DNA from: an uncultured Gammaproteobacteria bacterium
GTDB taxonomy: Bacteria > Pseudomonadota > Gammaproteobacteria > Pseudomonadales > Azotimanducaceae
Assembly: GCA_913050035.1 (NCBI GenBank)
Contig: CAJXAC010000002.1
Coordinates: 20,813-84,812, forward strand
DNA: 64,000 nt
Direction: 5' to 3'
The stretch's first letter is position 1, and each line of letters starts with the position of its first letter. The translations under genes and the position numbers were made by a program. Positions 18,340 through 27,118 of this stretch are shown piece by piece. The notes under the pieces are model-generated. The model was not told where the DNA came from, did not search any database, and saw only the letters and a program-made list of their open reading frames with translations.

Positions 18340-19119
18340 GTGTTAAATGAAAAACGCATTGTGATTACCGGCGCGGGCAGCGGCATCGGCCGCGCCACCA
18401 GCATTCTTGCTGCTGGCTATGGTGCAAAGATTGTGTGTGTCGACCTCAACGACAGTGTTAATTCAACTGTTGAAGAAATCATGCACAACGGCGGCACTGC
18501 CATAGCAGTGCGAGCAGACGCCAGTGATGAGACTGCCGTGGCAGACTTCATTACACAATGTGTGACCCACTATGGAGGTATCGACGGCATTTACGCCAAC
18601 GCTGGGGTATCTGGAGGACGCAAGACGCTGACCGAATTAACCGTAGAAGACTGGCAACGCACCCTAGCTGTGAATACCGTTGGCGTGTTCCTGGCGATCA
18701 AGCACAGCGTGCCGCATTTCGTGAACCAGGGACACGGCGCGATAGTCTGCACCGCGTCAGTTGCTGGCCTGCGCGCAAATGCAGGCGGCGTGGATTATTC
18801 TGCCAGCAAAGCCGGGGTTATCAGCATCGTTCAGACCACTGCATATCAACTCTACGGTACTGGCGTAAGAATAAACGCCATCTGCCCAGGTCTTATTGAA
18901 ACCGGCATGACTAAGCCCACATTCGATCTCGCACGAGAACGTGGCAAAGAAGACCGAATTGGTCAAATCAATCCTGCAAAACGCTATGGCCAGCCCAGTG
19001 AAATCAGCGAAGCTGCGTGCTTTTTACTGAGTGACCGCGCGTCTTATGTCAATGGCCAAGCGCTGCCTGTTGATGGTGGTTTGTCCGCTTCCCATCCCTG
19101 GGTCTTTCCGAGAACTTAA
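18340..19119 (+). CDS. Short-chain dehydrogenase/reductase
   Basis: 259-aa classical SDR. Cofactor motif 'TGAGSGIGRAT', then 'CVDLND' (Asp after beta-2, favouring NAD+), 'YANAGVSGG', catalytic Ser in 'TASVAG' and 'YSASK' (Tyr-x-x-x-Lys), and 'ICPGLIETGM'. The C-terminus 'VNGQALPVDGG' is the usual one. It starts with GTG after AAAGGGGG. Substrate unknown. The stop shares the palindrome TTAA with the convergent acyl-CoA dehydrogenase. Confidence 0.9.
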   Translation: MLNEKRIVITGAGSGIGRATSILAAGYGAKIVCVDLNDSVNSTVEEIMHNGGTAIAVRADASDETAVADFITQCVTHYGGIDGIYANAGVSGGRKTLTELTVEDWQRTLAVNTVGVFLAIKHSVPHFVNQGHGAIVCTASVAGLRANAGGVDYSASKAGVISIVQTTAYQLYGTGVRINAICPGLIETGMTKPTFDLARERGKEDRIGQINPAKRYGQPSEISEAACFLLSDRASYVNGQALPVDGGLSASHPWVFPRT

Positions 19120-20849
19120 AACAACGCCTCTGGCATCGCCATAACCGCAGTAGACTCTGCCTCGATGCTTTGCTCCAGACCCAAGGTCTGGGGCAACAGC
19201 CGGGCAAAAAAGTATCGGGCGGTTGCGCGTTTGGCATCCCCAAATTCATTCTGCGGCGCACAACTGGCCATACGCGCCCACATCCAGGCGCATAGCGTAA
19301 GGCCAACGAAATCCAAAAAATCTACAGAGACCGCTCCCGGTAGGTTGGGATCCTGCTTAGTTCGCGCGACTAACGATTGAGTTACCGCTTCTAAGCGCTG
19401 GCAAACGTCGGCTAACGGCTCCACAAACTCAGGCGCTACCGCAGTGGCGGTGATGTCGCTGAGCAGATCCTGTAGCGTGTTGCCACCATCGCGGACGATC
19501 TTGCGACCCACTAAATCAATCGCCTGAACACCATTCGCGCCTTCATAAATCTGACCGATCCGCGCATCGCGGACGATCTGCTCCATACCCCACTCTTTGA
19601 TGTAACCGTGGCCACCAAGTACCTGCTGGCCAAGCACAGCACAATCCAAGCCGCGGTCAGTCAAAAAGGCTTTAACCACCGGTGTGAGCAGCTGTCCAAT
19701 ACGCCCCGCCCGCTGATCGCCAGCATACTTCTCCAGATCCAATTGCATGCCAACGTATAAGCCCATAGCACGACAACCCTCTGCATACGCGCGTTGGGTC
19801 AGCAACATGCGCCTGACGTCCGGGTGCACTAATAACGAGTCCGCCACCGCATCTGGGCTCTGCGGCCCGCTGGGCGCACGCCCCTGCAGACGCTCCCGCG
19901 CGTAATTGGCAGAATGCTGATAGGCCAATTGTGCAGCACCGAGTCCCTGCAAACCGACGCTCAGCCGCTCGTAGTTCATCATCGTAAACATGGCCGCAAG
20001 ACCCTGATTTTCTTCGCCGAGCAAAAACCCTTTGGCGCCATCGTAGTTGATCACTGAAGTGGCACTGCCCTTTATGCCCATTTTGTGTTCCAACGAACCA
20101 CTGGACCAACCATTGCGCGCGCCAAGGCTGCCATCGTCGTTCGGCAGGTACTTCGGTACGATAAACAATGATATTCCCTTACTGCCAACTGGCGCGTCCG
20201 GCAATCTTGCAAGGGTCAAATGCACGATATTTTCCGCCATATCGTGCTCACCGCTGGTAATAAAAATTTTCTGCCCAGTAATGGCATAGCTGCCATCGCT
20301 TTGCACCTCGGCCTTGGTGCGCATGATCCCAAGGTCAGTGCCGGCATGTGACTCAGTCAACGCCATAGCACCGGTCCACTCACCAGAATACAACTTCGGC
20401 AGATATACGCTCTTTTGCTCGGACGAGCCGTGGGCGTCGATACATAAGCATGTCCCCACAGTAAGCGTGCCGTACAAATAGAGGCTACTGTTCGCCGACC
20501 AAAACATTTCTTCTACCAAGCAACCAAGGCTTTTTGGCATTCCCTGGCCACCAAACTGAGGATTGCCAGATAGGCCCAGCCAGCCGCCTTGGGCCAGCTC
20601 AGCAAAAGCCGCAGCAAAGCCGGTAGGGGTAGTAACTTCACCGTCCTGCCACTGACAGCCCTCTGCATCGCCAGACTGATTTAGCGGCGCCATTACTTCA
20701 GCTGCAACACGCCCACCCTCGGCAACAATTGCTTTGACCACGTCTGGCGACAAATCAGCAAACGCTTCTATCTTGCTCCAAGAGCTTTGCACGTCAAAAA
20801 CATCATCCAGCAAGAACTCAATGTCCTGCTGCTGTACTTGGTATTCCAC
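19116..20849 (-). CDS. Acyl-CoA dehydrogenase, large form with C-terminal extension
   Basis: 577 aa, about 200 longer than the classical MCAD type, resembling the FadE/DmdC-like group common in Pseudomonas relatives. Flavin-site signature 'MALTESHAGTDLGIMRTKA' lies near 150-170, then 'GQKIFITSGEHD'. The catalytic base is seen in 'GQIYEGANGVQAIDL'. The C-terminal 120 residues form the extra helical domain of this group. It starts with the short N-tail 'MEYQVQQQDIEFLLDDVF'. Probably oxidises fatty acyl-CoA; chain length unknown. It converges on the SDR with overlapping stops. Confidence 0.92.
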   Translation of the reverse strand: MEYQVQQQDIEFLLDDVFDVQSSWSKIEAFADLSPDVVKAIVAEGGRVAAEVMAPLNQSGDAEGCQWQDGEVTTPTGFAAAFAELAQGGWLGLSGNPQFGGQGMPKSLGCLVEEMFWSANSSLYLYGTLTVGTCLCIDAHGSSEQKSVYLPKLYSGEWTGAMALTESHAGTDLGIMRTKAEVQSDGSYAITGQKIFITSGEHDMAENIVHLTLARLPDAPVGSKGISLFIVPKYLPNDDGSLGARNGWSSGSLEHKMGIKGSATSVINYDGAKGFLLGEENQGLAAMFTMMNYERLSVGLQGLGAAQLAYQHSANYARERLQGRAPSGPQSPDAVADSLLVHPDVRRMLLTQRAYAEGCRAMGLYVGMQLDLEKYAGDQRAGRIGQLLTPVVKAFLTDRGLDCAVLGQQVLGGHGYIKEWGMEQIVRDARIGQIYEGANGVQAIDLVGRKIVRDGGNTLQDLLSDITATAVAPEFVEPLADVCQRLEAVTQSLVARTKQDPNLPGAVSVDFLDFVGLTLCAWMWARMASCAPQNEFGDAKRATARYFFARLLPQTLGLEQSIEAESTAVMAMPEALF

Positions 20850-21106
20850 AGATTTTCCTTGTTCGCCTGAATCGCCCTATTGCGATCGAAGTAGCCGTTC
20901 GCTCGAGCGCGAAATTCTAACCATAGCACGCGGGCTGTTCTAATTTTATGCGCGCCAGATTGACCATGTCTAATTGTGGTGGATGTTTCGGCTATTTATC
21001 TGGGTATGGCTCACCCTTTTTTCAGCTATGGCCTCATTGTATGAGGCCCGCGCTCATTTAGCCTTTCCGCGCCTACCGAGCATGAAACGCGAGCCTCCAA
21101 ATACCC

Positions 21107-21859
21107 ATGCGTAAAAGCGATATTAAGTGCGCTGCTCGTTTAGCGATTGACTGTGTCGTTGGCGACGTCTGCGTGCTATGCCAATTGCCATTACCCCCCC
21201 ATCAATGGCACGACCCATTACGTCTAAACAGCCATATGTGTCCCTATTGCAGAACTGCCGTGGCGCTGAATCCCAATTCCTGCCAGCACTGCGCGCTGCC
21301 TTTGCCTGATGGTCAGCACATCTGCGGACGCTGCATTACAACGCCTCTTGCCGATAGAGCCTTAGCCCCGGTACTGCACCAACACTGCGGCGCCTATTTA
21401 GTTCATCAGTTAAAATTCCATCGCGGCGAACGCGAGGCACTGGCGTTGGCAAGCTTTCTGCTCACTGCTGTTCACCAGCGCTACCCCAATACAAACGCTC
21501 TGCCAGATCTTCTTATTCCGGTGCCCATAGCACCTTGGACCCAATTGCGGCGTGGCTACAACCCCTCTGAATGGTTAGCGCGCACCTTGCATAAACAGCT
21601 TAACGTTGCTGTCGCTAACGATCTGTTAACGCGCAAGGTTGGGCCGTCCCAACGCACGCTGACACGACATCAACGTCTGCGCTTGGCGACAAACACTTTC
21701 ACCCTAAAACGCAAGGTCGCGCCTAGGGTGCTAGATTTCCGGCATGTTGCCATTATTGACGATGTGCTCACTACTGGCGCCACCGTAGCGGTACTCGCGG
21801 GTACCCTGCGGCGAGCCGGCGCTGTGCGGGTAGACGTCTGGTGCGCAACGCGCGCCTAA
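21107..21859 (+). CDS. ComF family phosphoribosyltransferase-like protein
   Basis: 250 aa. An N-terminal zinc-ribbon-like part has paired cysteines ('CVLCQ', 'CPYC', 'CQHC', 'CGRC'). It is followed by a PRTase-like domain with 'LIPVPIAPWTQLRRGYNPSEWLA' and the PRPP-loop form 'VAIIDDVLTTGATV'. This is the ComF/GntX family, linked to DNA uptake and natural competence in several bacteria. In many gammaproteobacteria it sits beside bioB; here that neighbour is absent. The srkA-like gene follows after 24 bp. Confidence 0.9.
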   Translation: MRKSDIKCAARLAIDCVVGDVCVLCQLPLPPHQWHDPLRLNSHMCPYCRTAVALNPNSCQHCALPLPDGQHICGRCITTPLADRALAPVLHQHCGAYLVHQLKFHRGEREALALASFLLTAVHQRYPNTNALPDLLIPVPIAPWTQLRRGYNPSEWLARTLHKQLNVAVANDLLTRKVGPSQRTLTRHQRLRLATNTFTLKRKVAPRVLDFRHVAIIDDVLTTGATVAVLAGTLRRAGAVRVDVWCATRA

Positions 21860-21883
21860 CGGCAGATCTGACCCAATAGTTAG

Positions 21884-22897
21884 ATGCTGCTACAGTGCGG
21901 TATGCAGCAATCAGCAACGACACCATACGAAAGCCTTACCCCAGATGCCATTCTCGATGCCCTAGAAAGTATCGGCCTACAACCCAATGGCAGCTTGCTG
22001 GCGCTCAACAGCTATGAAAACCGGGTCTATCAGGCAGGGTTGGAAGATCAGAGCTTTGTTATTGTTAAATTCTATAGACCCCAGCGCTGGAGTGATGCGG
22101 CTATCGCCGAGGAGCACGACTTCACACAGCAGTTGGCAGATGCCGAATTGTCCGTTGTAAACCCTATGGCCATAGGAGCAACAGCTACCCCGCCCCGCAC
22201 TGTGTTTAAGCATCTTGAATTCCGCTTTGCTGTGTTCCCACGTCAGGGTGGGCATCCCCCCAACCTCGAGAATCTGGATGACCTCGAAGTCCTCAGCCGG
22301 ACCATCGCGCGTATGCATGCGGTGGGTGCGCAACAGCCGTTTCAGCACCGACCGCAAATAAACGCACAGCGTTTCGGCCACGATAGCCGCGACTTTCTGC
22401 TTGCAAACAACTTTTTACCCGCTGAGATGGAATCAGCATATGCATCCGTAAGCGAGCACCTGCTGCAACGTATTGACCCCTTAATGACTGACGCGCCAAA
22501 TATTCGCATCCATGGCGACTGTCACATGGGTAACATTTTGTGGCGGGATGAAATTCCTCATTTCGTCGACTTTGACGACTGCATGATGGGGCCACCAATT
22601 CAGGATCTGTGGATGCTCCTGAGCGGCGAGCGCCACGACCAAACCGCGCAACTGGCAACCATTCTCGATGCCTATAACGACTTTTATCCCTTCGCCGTGA
22701 ATACGCTGAATTTAATTGAGCCACTGCGCACACTGCGCATCATGCATCACGCAGCCTGGATTGCCCGGCGCTGGAACGACCCCGCCTTTCCGCCAGCGTT
22801 TCCGACCTTCGACAGCGTCAATTATTGGTCTAAGCACGTTTTGGAATTACGCGAGCAACTCGCCTTATTGGACGAACCGCCATTAACCTATCTATAG
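21884..22897 (+). CDS. SrkA/YihE-like stress response Ser/Thr kinase
   Basis: 337 aa of the aminoglycoside-phosphotransferase/kinase fold. Features: 'SYENRVYQAGLED' (glycine-poor nucleotide loop), Lys in 'FVIVKFYRPQRW', the catalytic loop 'IRIHGDCHMGNILW' and the metal Asp in 'HFVDFDDCMMGPP'. These match E. coli SrkA (YihE/RdoA), 328 aa, which protects cells under stress. Start choice is open: the second Met at 21902 would remove six residues, and neither has a clear ribosome site. In E. coli the gene precedes dsbA; that is not so here. Confidence 0.9.
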   Translation: MLLQCGMQQSATTPYESLTPDAILDALESIGLQPNGSLLALNSYENRVYQAGLEDQSFVIVKFYRPQRWSDAAIAEEHDFTQQLADAELSVVNPMAIGATATPPRTVFKHLEFRFAVFPRQGGHPPNLENLDDLEVLSRTIARMHAVGAQQPFQHRPQINAQRFGHDSRDFLLANNFLPAEMESAYASVSEHLLQRIDPLMTDAPNIRIHGDCHMGNILWRDEIPHFVDFDDCMMGPPIQDLWMLLSGERHDQTAQLATILDAYNDFYPFAVNTLNLIEPLRTLRIMHHAAWIARRWNDPAFPPAFPTFDSVNYWSKHVLELREQLALLDEPPLTYL

Positions 22898-22929
22898 CTT
22901 TAGGCAGCGTGCCCTGCCAGCATCAGCGA

Positions 22930-24084
22930 CTAACCATCAAGACCGAGTTCGCGACGATTAACGCAGATGTTTGCGTATTGCTGTAATAGGAATGTACGCT
23001 CGGAATCAGCACAGTTACTTAACTGGGACTGCAGAATATTCATCGCTTTTGAACCCGCCGAGTTCTCGGAGACCCGACCCGCCAATACTGAATCGGCATA
23101 GCGGTTAGTGGAAAATACTCGAATGCCCCCGACGATGGCCTGATCTAAGCGCTGAACGAGATCCTCAACGTTATTGCAATCATCACCGATCGGCCCGTTG
23201 AAATGTACATGCACCCGGCCTTTTTCACCCACCAACCCTTGAATCATGCTGTTTAGATCTTCTTGTTCGCCCTTTGCGTAGTGCCCAACGCGATCAATTG
23301 CAGCCAACTCACGCGCTTTTGCCGGTCCACAAGGATCGATTTCGTAAGACAAAGATACCGGCACTAGCGCGCCGTTATTTAACAGACTGGCCATGGGATC
23401 GGGTTGTTTGCGATAGGCCAGTAATAACATTTTTAACAGTGCCGGATCCGTGCGATCAAAGCCATCTTTCGCTCGACCCTGGCGTTGCGCGATCCAAACC
23501 GAGACATGTTCCTGCAGACTATGGCGGATGTACTGGCTTGTGCGTGTCATGGCGCGATAACCCGCACGAGCACTGGCTAAATCTCGCTCGACGACGAAAC
23601 TTTTGTTCAACCGCATCAGGTCCGCAGCTAAAGGGTTGTTGAGCAGATTGTCGCCTACCGCCATCCGGCAGGTTTCGTTACCCGCCCGCAGTATGAGCAG
23701 ATTGATCAAACTCGAGTCCATGACGATATCGCGATGATTCGAGATAAAGAGGTATTGCCGAGTCGGATCCAAATGCTCCAAGCCGGAAACCGTCAGGGCA
23801 TCTGTGGAATTGTCTACCAGCTGCTCAAAATATTTTGAGACCAGCCGCTGAACATCGTCGACGTTGCGCAGATTGCGCACGCTGAACTGCAACACCAACT
23901 TGGTCAGCCACGGGGCAAAAAAACGCTGTGCCAGGAAAGTTGGTAAAACCAAATGCTTGGCCGCCGCGGCAAGCTGCGACGACCGACTGATCCGCGCCAA
24001 CACCTCGGGAACTTCGCGGTCCCGATACGGCCGGATTGGATCAAAGTCCATCACGTCTATCTTTTGCGTCGAGGTGGTCGCCAT
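22930..24084 (-). CDS. Glycerophosphate-type acyltransferase (PlsC superfamily)
   Basis: 384 aa. The acyltransferase active-site motif appears as 'FISNHRDIVMDSSLIN', and the glycerol-phosphate-binding block follows in 'LNKSFVVERD'. The long C-terminal part, with 'VSLSYEIDPC' and 'VHVHFNGPIGDD', resembles membrane-associated acyltransferases annotated as 1-acyl-sn-glycerol-3-phosphate acyltransferase-like. There is no obvious transmembrane helix apart from the amphipathic N-third. The acceptor is unknown. It follows the TSUP gene by 19 bp on the same strand. Confidence 0.8.
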   Translation of the reverse strand: MATTSTQKIDVMDFDPIRPYRDREVPEVLARISRSSQLAAAAKHLVLPTFLAQRFFAPWLTKLVLQFSVRNLRNVDDVQRLVSKYFEQLVDNSTDALTVSGLEHLDPTRQYLFISNHRDIVMDSSLINLLILRAGNETCRMAVGDNLLNNPLAADLMRLNKSFVVERDLASARAGYRAMTRTSQYIRHSLQEHVSVWIAQRQGRAKDGFDRTDPALLKMLLLAYRKQPDPMASLLNNGALVPVSLSYEIDPCGPAKARELAAIDRVGHYAKGEQEDLNSMIQGLVGEKGRVHVHFNGPIGDDCNNVEDLVQRLDQAIVGGIRVFSTNRYADSVLAGRVSENSAGSKAMNILQSQLSNCADSERTFLLQQYANICVNRRELGLDG

Positions 24085-24103
24085 GGGTTCCTAGAACCTT
24101 TTG

Positions 24104-24910
24104 CTAAAGCACTAGCGTACCACTCATTGCGGCGGTAACCCCCACCCAGATACCCATAACTAGGATCAACCAGAACGCTGCTCGTTTTAACGCTGCGTCG
24201 CTGACCGGTGGTGCAAGTACATGGCCAAGCCATGTGCCCACCAACACCACAGGCAGGGCCAGTAGGGCAACACCCAGTACCGCTTCAGTGAGTTCGCCGC
24301 GCCAACCGACCATCACCGTACGGGAACTGGTGACCAGCAAAAAACTCGCGAGCAGTGTGGCTCTAATTACGTTTAGCGGCAGCGGCTGACTGAAGCCGAA
24401 AAGCCCAAGCACAGGGCCACTGGCAGAAAACATACCCCCGAGGGTGCCGCCACACAATCCAGTGAGCCAGGCCACCCAGGATGGCGAGACACGCTGTAAA
24501 GGTTTTGGTTTGAGCAACATCCCCAGTGCACCTAGGGTCAAAAAAACACCCAAGCAGAGCTCTAATAGCCAGCGCGCATTGGCGCCAAGTTGATCGAGAA
24601 AATACAGCCCCAGCACAAGGGCTGGCAGTTGTCCTGCTGCGAGCCAGCAAAAAAGGCGCCAATGCACGTATTGACTCTGTCCCCACAACGATAGTGCAGA
24701 GTTAGTAAGACTAAGAATACTCACCACCGCAGCCAAGGTTTCAATTTCGAGCAACCGCAGCCCACCGGCTACCGCAACAATAAGCATGCCCATCGCAAAT
24801 CCAGCGACCGCCTGGATATAGCTACCAAGCAGAGTGATCAGCAAGAAAATAATAAGAGCAGGAACGTCCACGGACCCATTGTGCCACAGCTGCCGGCAAG
24901 CAACGCTCAC
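24104..24910 (-). CDS. TSUP (TauE/SafE) family membrane transporter
   Basis: 268 aa with about eight hydrophobic helices in two related halves. The first is 'LLGSYIQAVAGFAMGMLIVAV'; the second is 'GLCGGTLGGMFSASGPVLGLF', the repeat motif of the TauE/SafE (PF01925) family of sulfur-oxyanion or organic-acid exporters. The start is uncertain: GTG at 24910, or GTG at 24871, which gives a more usual short N-terminus. Substrate unknown. Confidence 0.85.
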   Translation of the reverse strand: MSVACRQLWHNGSVDVPALIIFLLITLLGSYIQAVAGFAMGMLIVAVAGGLRLLEIETLAAVVSILSLTNSALSLWGQSQYVHWRLFCWLAAGQLPALVLGLYFLDQLGANARWLLELCLGVFLTLGALGMLLKPKPLQRVSPSWVAWLTGLCGGTLGGMFSASGPVLGLFGFSQPLPLNVIRATLLASFLLVTSSRTVMVGWRGELTEAVLGVALLALPVVLVGTWLGHVLAPPVSDAALKRAAFWLILVMGIWVGVTAAMSGTLVL

Positions 24911-24969
24911 ACACCCACCACACTCGGTCTGCTATCGTCGACGTGAACTGCTATTGGATTAAGCACAAC

Positions 24970-25746
24970 ATGGATTTTTCTCTTACAGACAAAACGGCCC
25001 TTGTGACAGGCAGCTATCGCGGGACGGGCTTCGCGATTGCTAAGACTCTGATAGCCGAGGGGGCTAAGGTATTAGTGCATGGAATAACTGCCGAGCAAGC
25101 CGCCGCCGCTGTAGCCGAGTTAAATGGCGGCATACCGGTGGCCGGAGACATCAGCGACCCTGCAGGCTGCCAAAATTTGCTCGAAGCCTGTGCCGGGCAG
25201 TCAATCCAAATTCTTATCAACAACTACGGCGGTGCTGACCAAAGCACCTGGTTAGACAGCAATGCTAATGATTGGCACAGCGCTTTTGAGAAAAACGTAT
25301 TGTCTGCGCAGCGGTTAACCCAGGCTTTGCTACCCAGTCTGTTGGCAAGCCCGTGGGCACGCATCATCAACATAGGCACGGTTGGCTCTACTCGGCCTAA
25401 TTCGCGAATGCCTGCCTACTACGCGGCCAAGGGCGCCTTAGCAACTATGACTATGAGTCTGGCAAAAGAGGTTGCCGGCAGCGCCATCCGCGTGAATCTC
25501 GTGTCACCCGGCATCATCCTGACCCCAGAGGTCAAAGCCGCTTATATCAAACGAGGCCAAGCTAAGGGTTGGGGCGATGACTGGTCGGAGATCGAGGCTA
25601 AGGTGGCTGCAGACATTCCCACTCGACGTATTACTCGACGTGACGAAGTCGCAGCTCTGGTTGCTTTCTTGTGCAGCGAACAGAGCAATGCTATTCACGG
25701 CCAAAATTTGCGCATCGATGGCGGCCAGTTGGACATTTTGACATGA
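24970..25746 (+). CDS. Short-chain dehydrogenase/reductase
   Basis: 258 aa from the ATG at 24970; the ORF track starts nine codons earlier at a GTG, but SDRs begin right before the first strand ('MDFSLTDKTALVTG'). Cofactor loop 'TGSYRGTGFAIA', then 'INNYGG' (NNAG variant), active site 'YYAAKGAL' with Tyr and Lys, and 'VSPGIILTPEV'. The position normally held by catalytic Ser reads 'NIGTVGSTRP', where Ser is offset, so activity should be checked. It is first of a run of tightly coupled genes. Confidence 0.87.
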   Translation: MDFSLTDKTALVTGSYRGTGFAIAKTLIAEGAKVLVHGITAEQAAAAVAELNGGIPVAGDISDPAGCQNLLEACAGQSIQILINNYGGADQSTWLDSNANDWHSAFEKNVLSAQRLTQALLPSLLASPWARIINIGTVGSTRPNSRMPAYYAAKGALATMTMSLAKEVAGSAIRVNLVSPGIILTPEVKAAYIKRGQAKGWGDDWSEIEAKVAADIPTRRITRRDEVAALVAFLCSEQSNAIHGQNLRIDGGQLDILT

Positions 25747-26102
25747 CCGCGCTGCCCGAGAGATTCATTGGCGTGGCGCTAACGCTGGGCAGTATCTTTG
25801 TCATTGACCTAAATCAGATGACCCCTGTGCATCAGCTTTGGTTGCCTCTGCTGCTGGCAGCGGGCGCCTATTTTATGACTCAGTCGCTGATGGCGGTCGC
25901 CATCGCCTGCGGCACTTTGGCCTATATTCACATCAATACTGCATCGCCGTTTTGGGTTGAATCCACAGCCTATCCAATCATCGTTTTGCTCAGTGTCGCG
26001 GTGATCATGGTGACGCTGATGAGACGTTTTCGCCAACGTATTGCAGCCACCCATGAAGCCCGCTGGGCAGCACGTCGCGACGCAAATAAAGACAATCCGT
26101 GA
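25743..26102 (+). CDS. Small integral membrane protein, unknown function
   Basis: 119 aa from the ATG at 25743, which overlaps the SDR stop as ATGA; the ORF-track start lies inside the SDR. It has about three hydrophobic segments ('FIGVALTLGSIFVIDL', 'LWLPLLLAAGAYFMTQSLMA', 'YPIIVLLSVAVIMVTLM') and a basic cytoplasmic tail. I recognise no family. Overlaps on both sides (ATGA and GTGA) show tight coupling with the SDR and HAD genes. Confidence 0.75.
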   Translation: MTALPERFIGVALTLGSIFVIDLNQMTPVHQLWLPLLLAAGAYFMTQSLMAVAIACGTLAYIHINTASPFWVESTAYPIIVLLSVAVIMVTLMRRFRQRIAATHEARWAARRDANKDNP

Positions 26103-26758
26103 TAAGCCTTGAGTCCATCGATGCGGTGTTATTCGACTTCGATGGCACGCTGGCGCCAAACCTAGACTTAGCAGACATGCGCCGACAAGTTGTTGGGCTG
26201 ACAGTGGCAGCGGGTGTTCCGGAGGATATTTACACCGGTTTGTACATTGTGGAAGTTATCGAAGCCGGCGCTGCATGGCTGACCACACAAAGTAGCGCAG
26301 ACGCAGCTCTTTACCGACAGAGAGCACATCAGCTGATTCTAGACATAGAACTAGACGCAGCGCGCTCGACGCAGGTCTTCCCGGGCATCAAAGATATGCT
26401 CACCCAGTTGCGCAGCTGTGACATCAAAATTGGCATTGTCACCCGCAATTGCAGGGCCGCTATCGAGACAATTTTTCCTGATCGGGAGCAGTTCGTGGAT
26501 GCCCTTCATGCGCGCGATGATGTGGTTCATTTGAAACCTGACCCACGTCACCTATTAGCTAATCTGCAGGCCTTAAAAGCACGCCCAGACAGTAGCATTA
26601 TGGTGGGAGATGGTGCGCTGGATATGCAGGCGGGCAAGGCATTAAACATGCACTGTATTGGCGTGCTTACCGGCAGCAATGACTTTGCCACACTGCAAAA
26701 GGCTGGAGCAAACCAGGTACTGACCGACTGTATTTCCCTGCACGAGATATTGAGTTAA
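26099..26758 (+). CDS. HAD-superfamily phosphatase (phosphoglycolate phosphatase-like)
   Basis: 219 aa. HAD motif I 'LFDFDGTLAP' (nucleophile Asp13), motif II 'GIVTRNCR', motif III Lys in 'HLKPDPRHL', and motif IV 'MVGDGALDMQAGKAL'. The helical cap sits between motifs I and II, as in Gph-like enzymes. It starts with GTG overlapping the previous stop (GTGA). Substrate unknown. Confidence 0.88.
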   Translation: MISLESIDAVLFDFDGTLAPNLDLADMRRQVVGLTVAAGVPEDIYTGLYIVEVIEAGAAWLTTQSSADAALYRQRAHQLILDIELDAARSTQVFPGIKDMLTQLRSCDIKIGIVTRNCRAAIETIFPDREQFVDALHARDDVVHLKPDPRHLLANLQALKARPDSSIMVGDGALDMQAGKALNMHCIGVLTGSNDFATLQKAGANQVLTDCISLHEILS

Positions 26759-26818
26759 CGCATTGGCTTTCAAGCGTTCTAGCGGCAAACTAGAGCTAGG
26801 CTGCACGGAGATTGCGTT

Positions 26819-27112
26819 ATGGAAACGGGAACCCTGGTTCGAAACGAACTCGCCCCACTGCTGGATCGACTTATCGTGCAGCTAGAAGACGAAGGCCAAT
26901 TGACCTATCGAGCACACTTTACCCGAATTCGTACCCGCCTCATCCGCGCTCATAGCGATTGGGAACTCGCAAGCCCCATCATCGATTTATCCGCCGCCAA
27001 TGCTATGGGCTTCGAGTTTTCCAATACCGCCGACGCTCTGGTGACCCGAATCTTGAGCAAATCAATGGGACTAATTCGTCAGATTAACGGCATCGACCAA
27101 ATCCGCCACTGA
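26819..27112 (+). CDS. Conserved-looking small protein, unknown function
   Basis: 97 aa, soluble, mostly helical, no recognised motif. CGGAG lies eight bases before the ATG, which is a good ribosome site, and the codon use is like its neighbours. It is followed with almost no gap by the MOSC gene. The sequence begins 'METGTLVRNELAPLLDR' and ends in a helix 'SMGLIRQINGIDQ'. Confidence 0.7.
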   Translation: METGTLVRNELAPLLDRLIVQLEDEGQLTYRAHFTRIRTRLIRAHSDWELASPIIDLSAANAMGFEFSNTADALVTRILSKSMGLIRQINGIDQIRH

Positions 27113-27118
27113 GTGACT

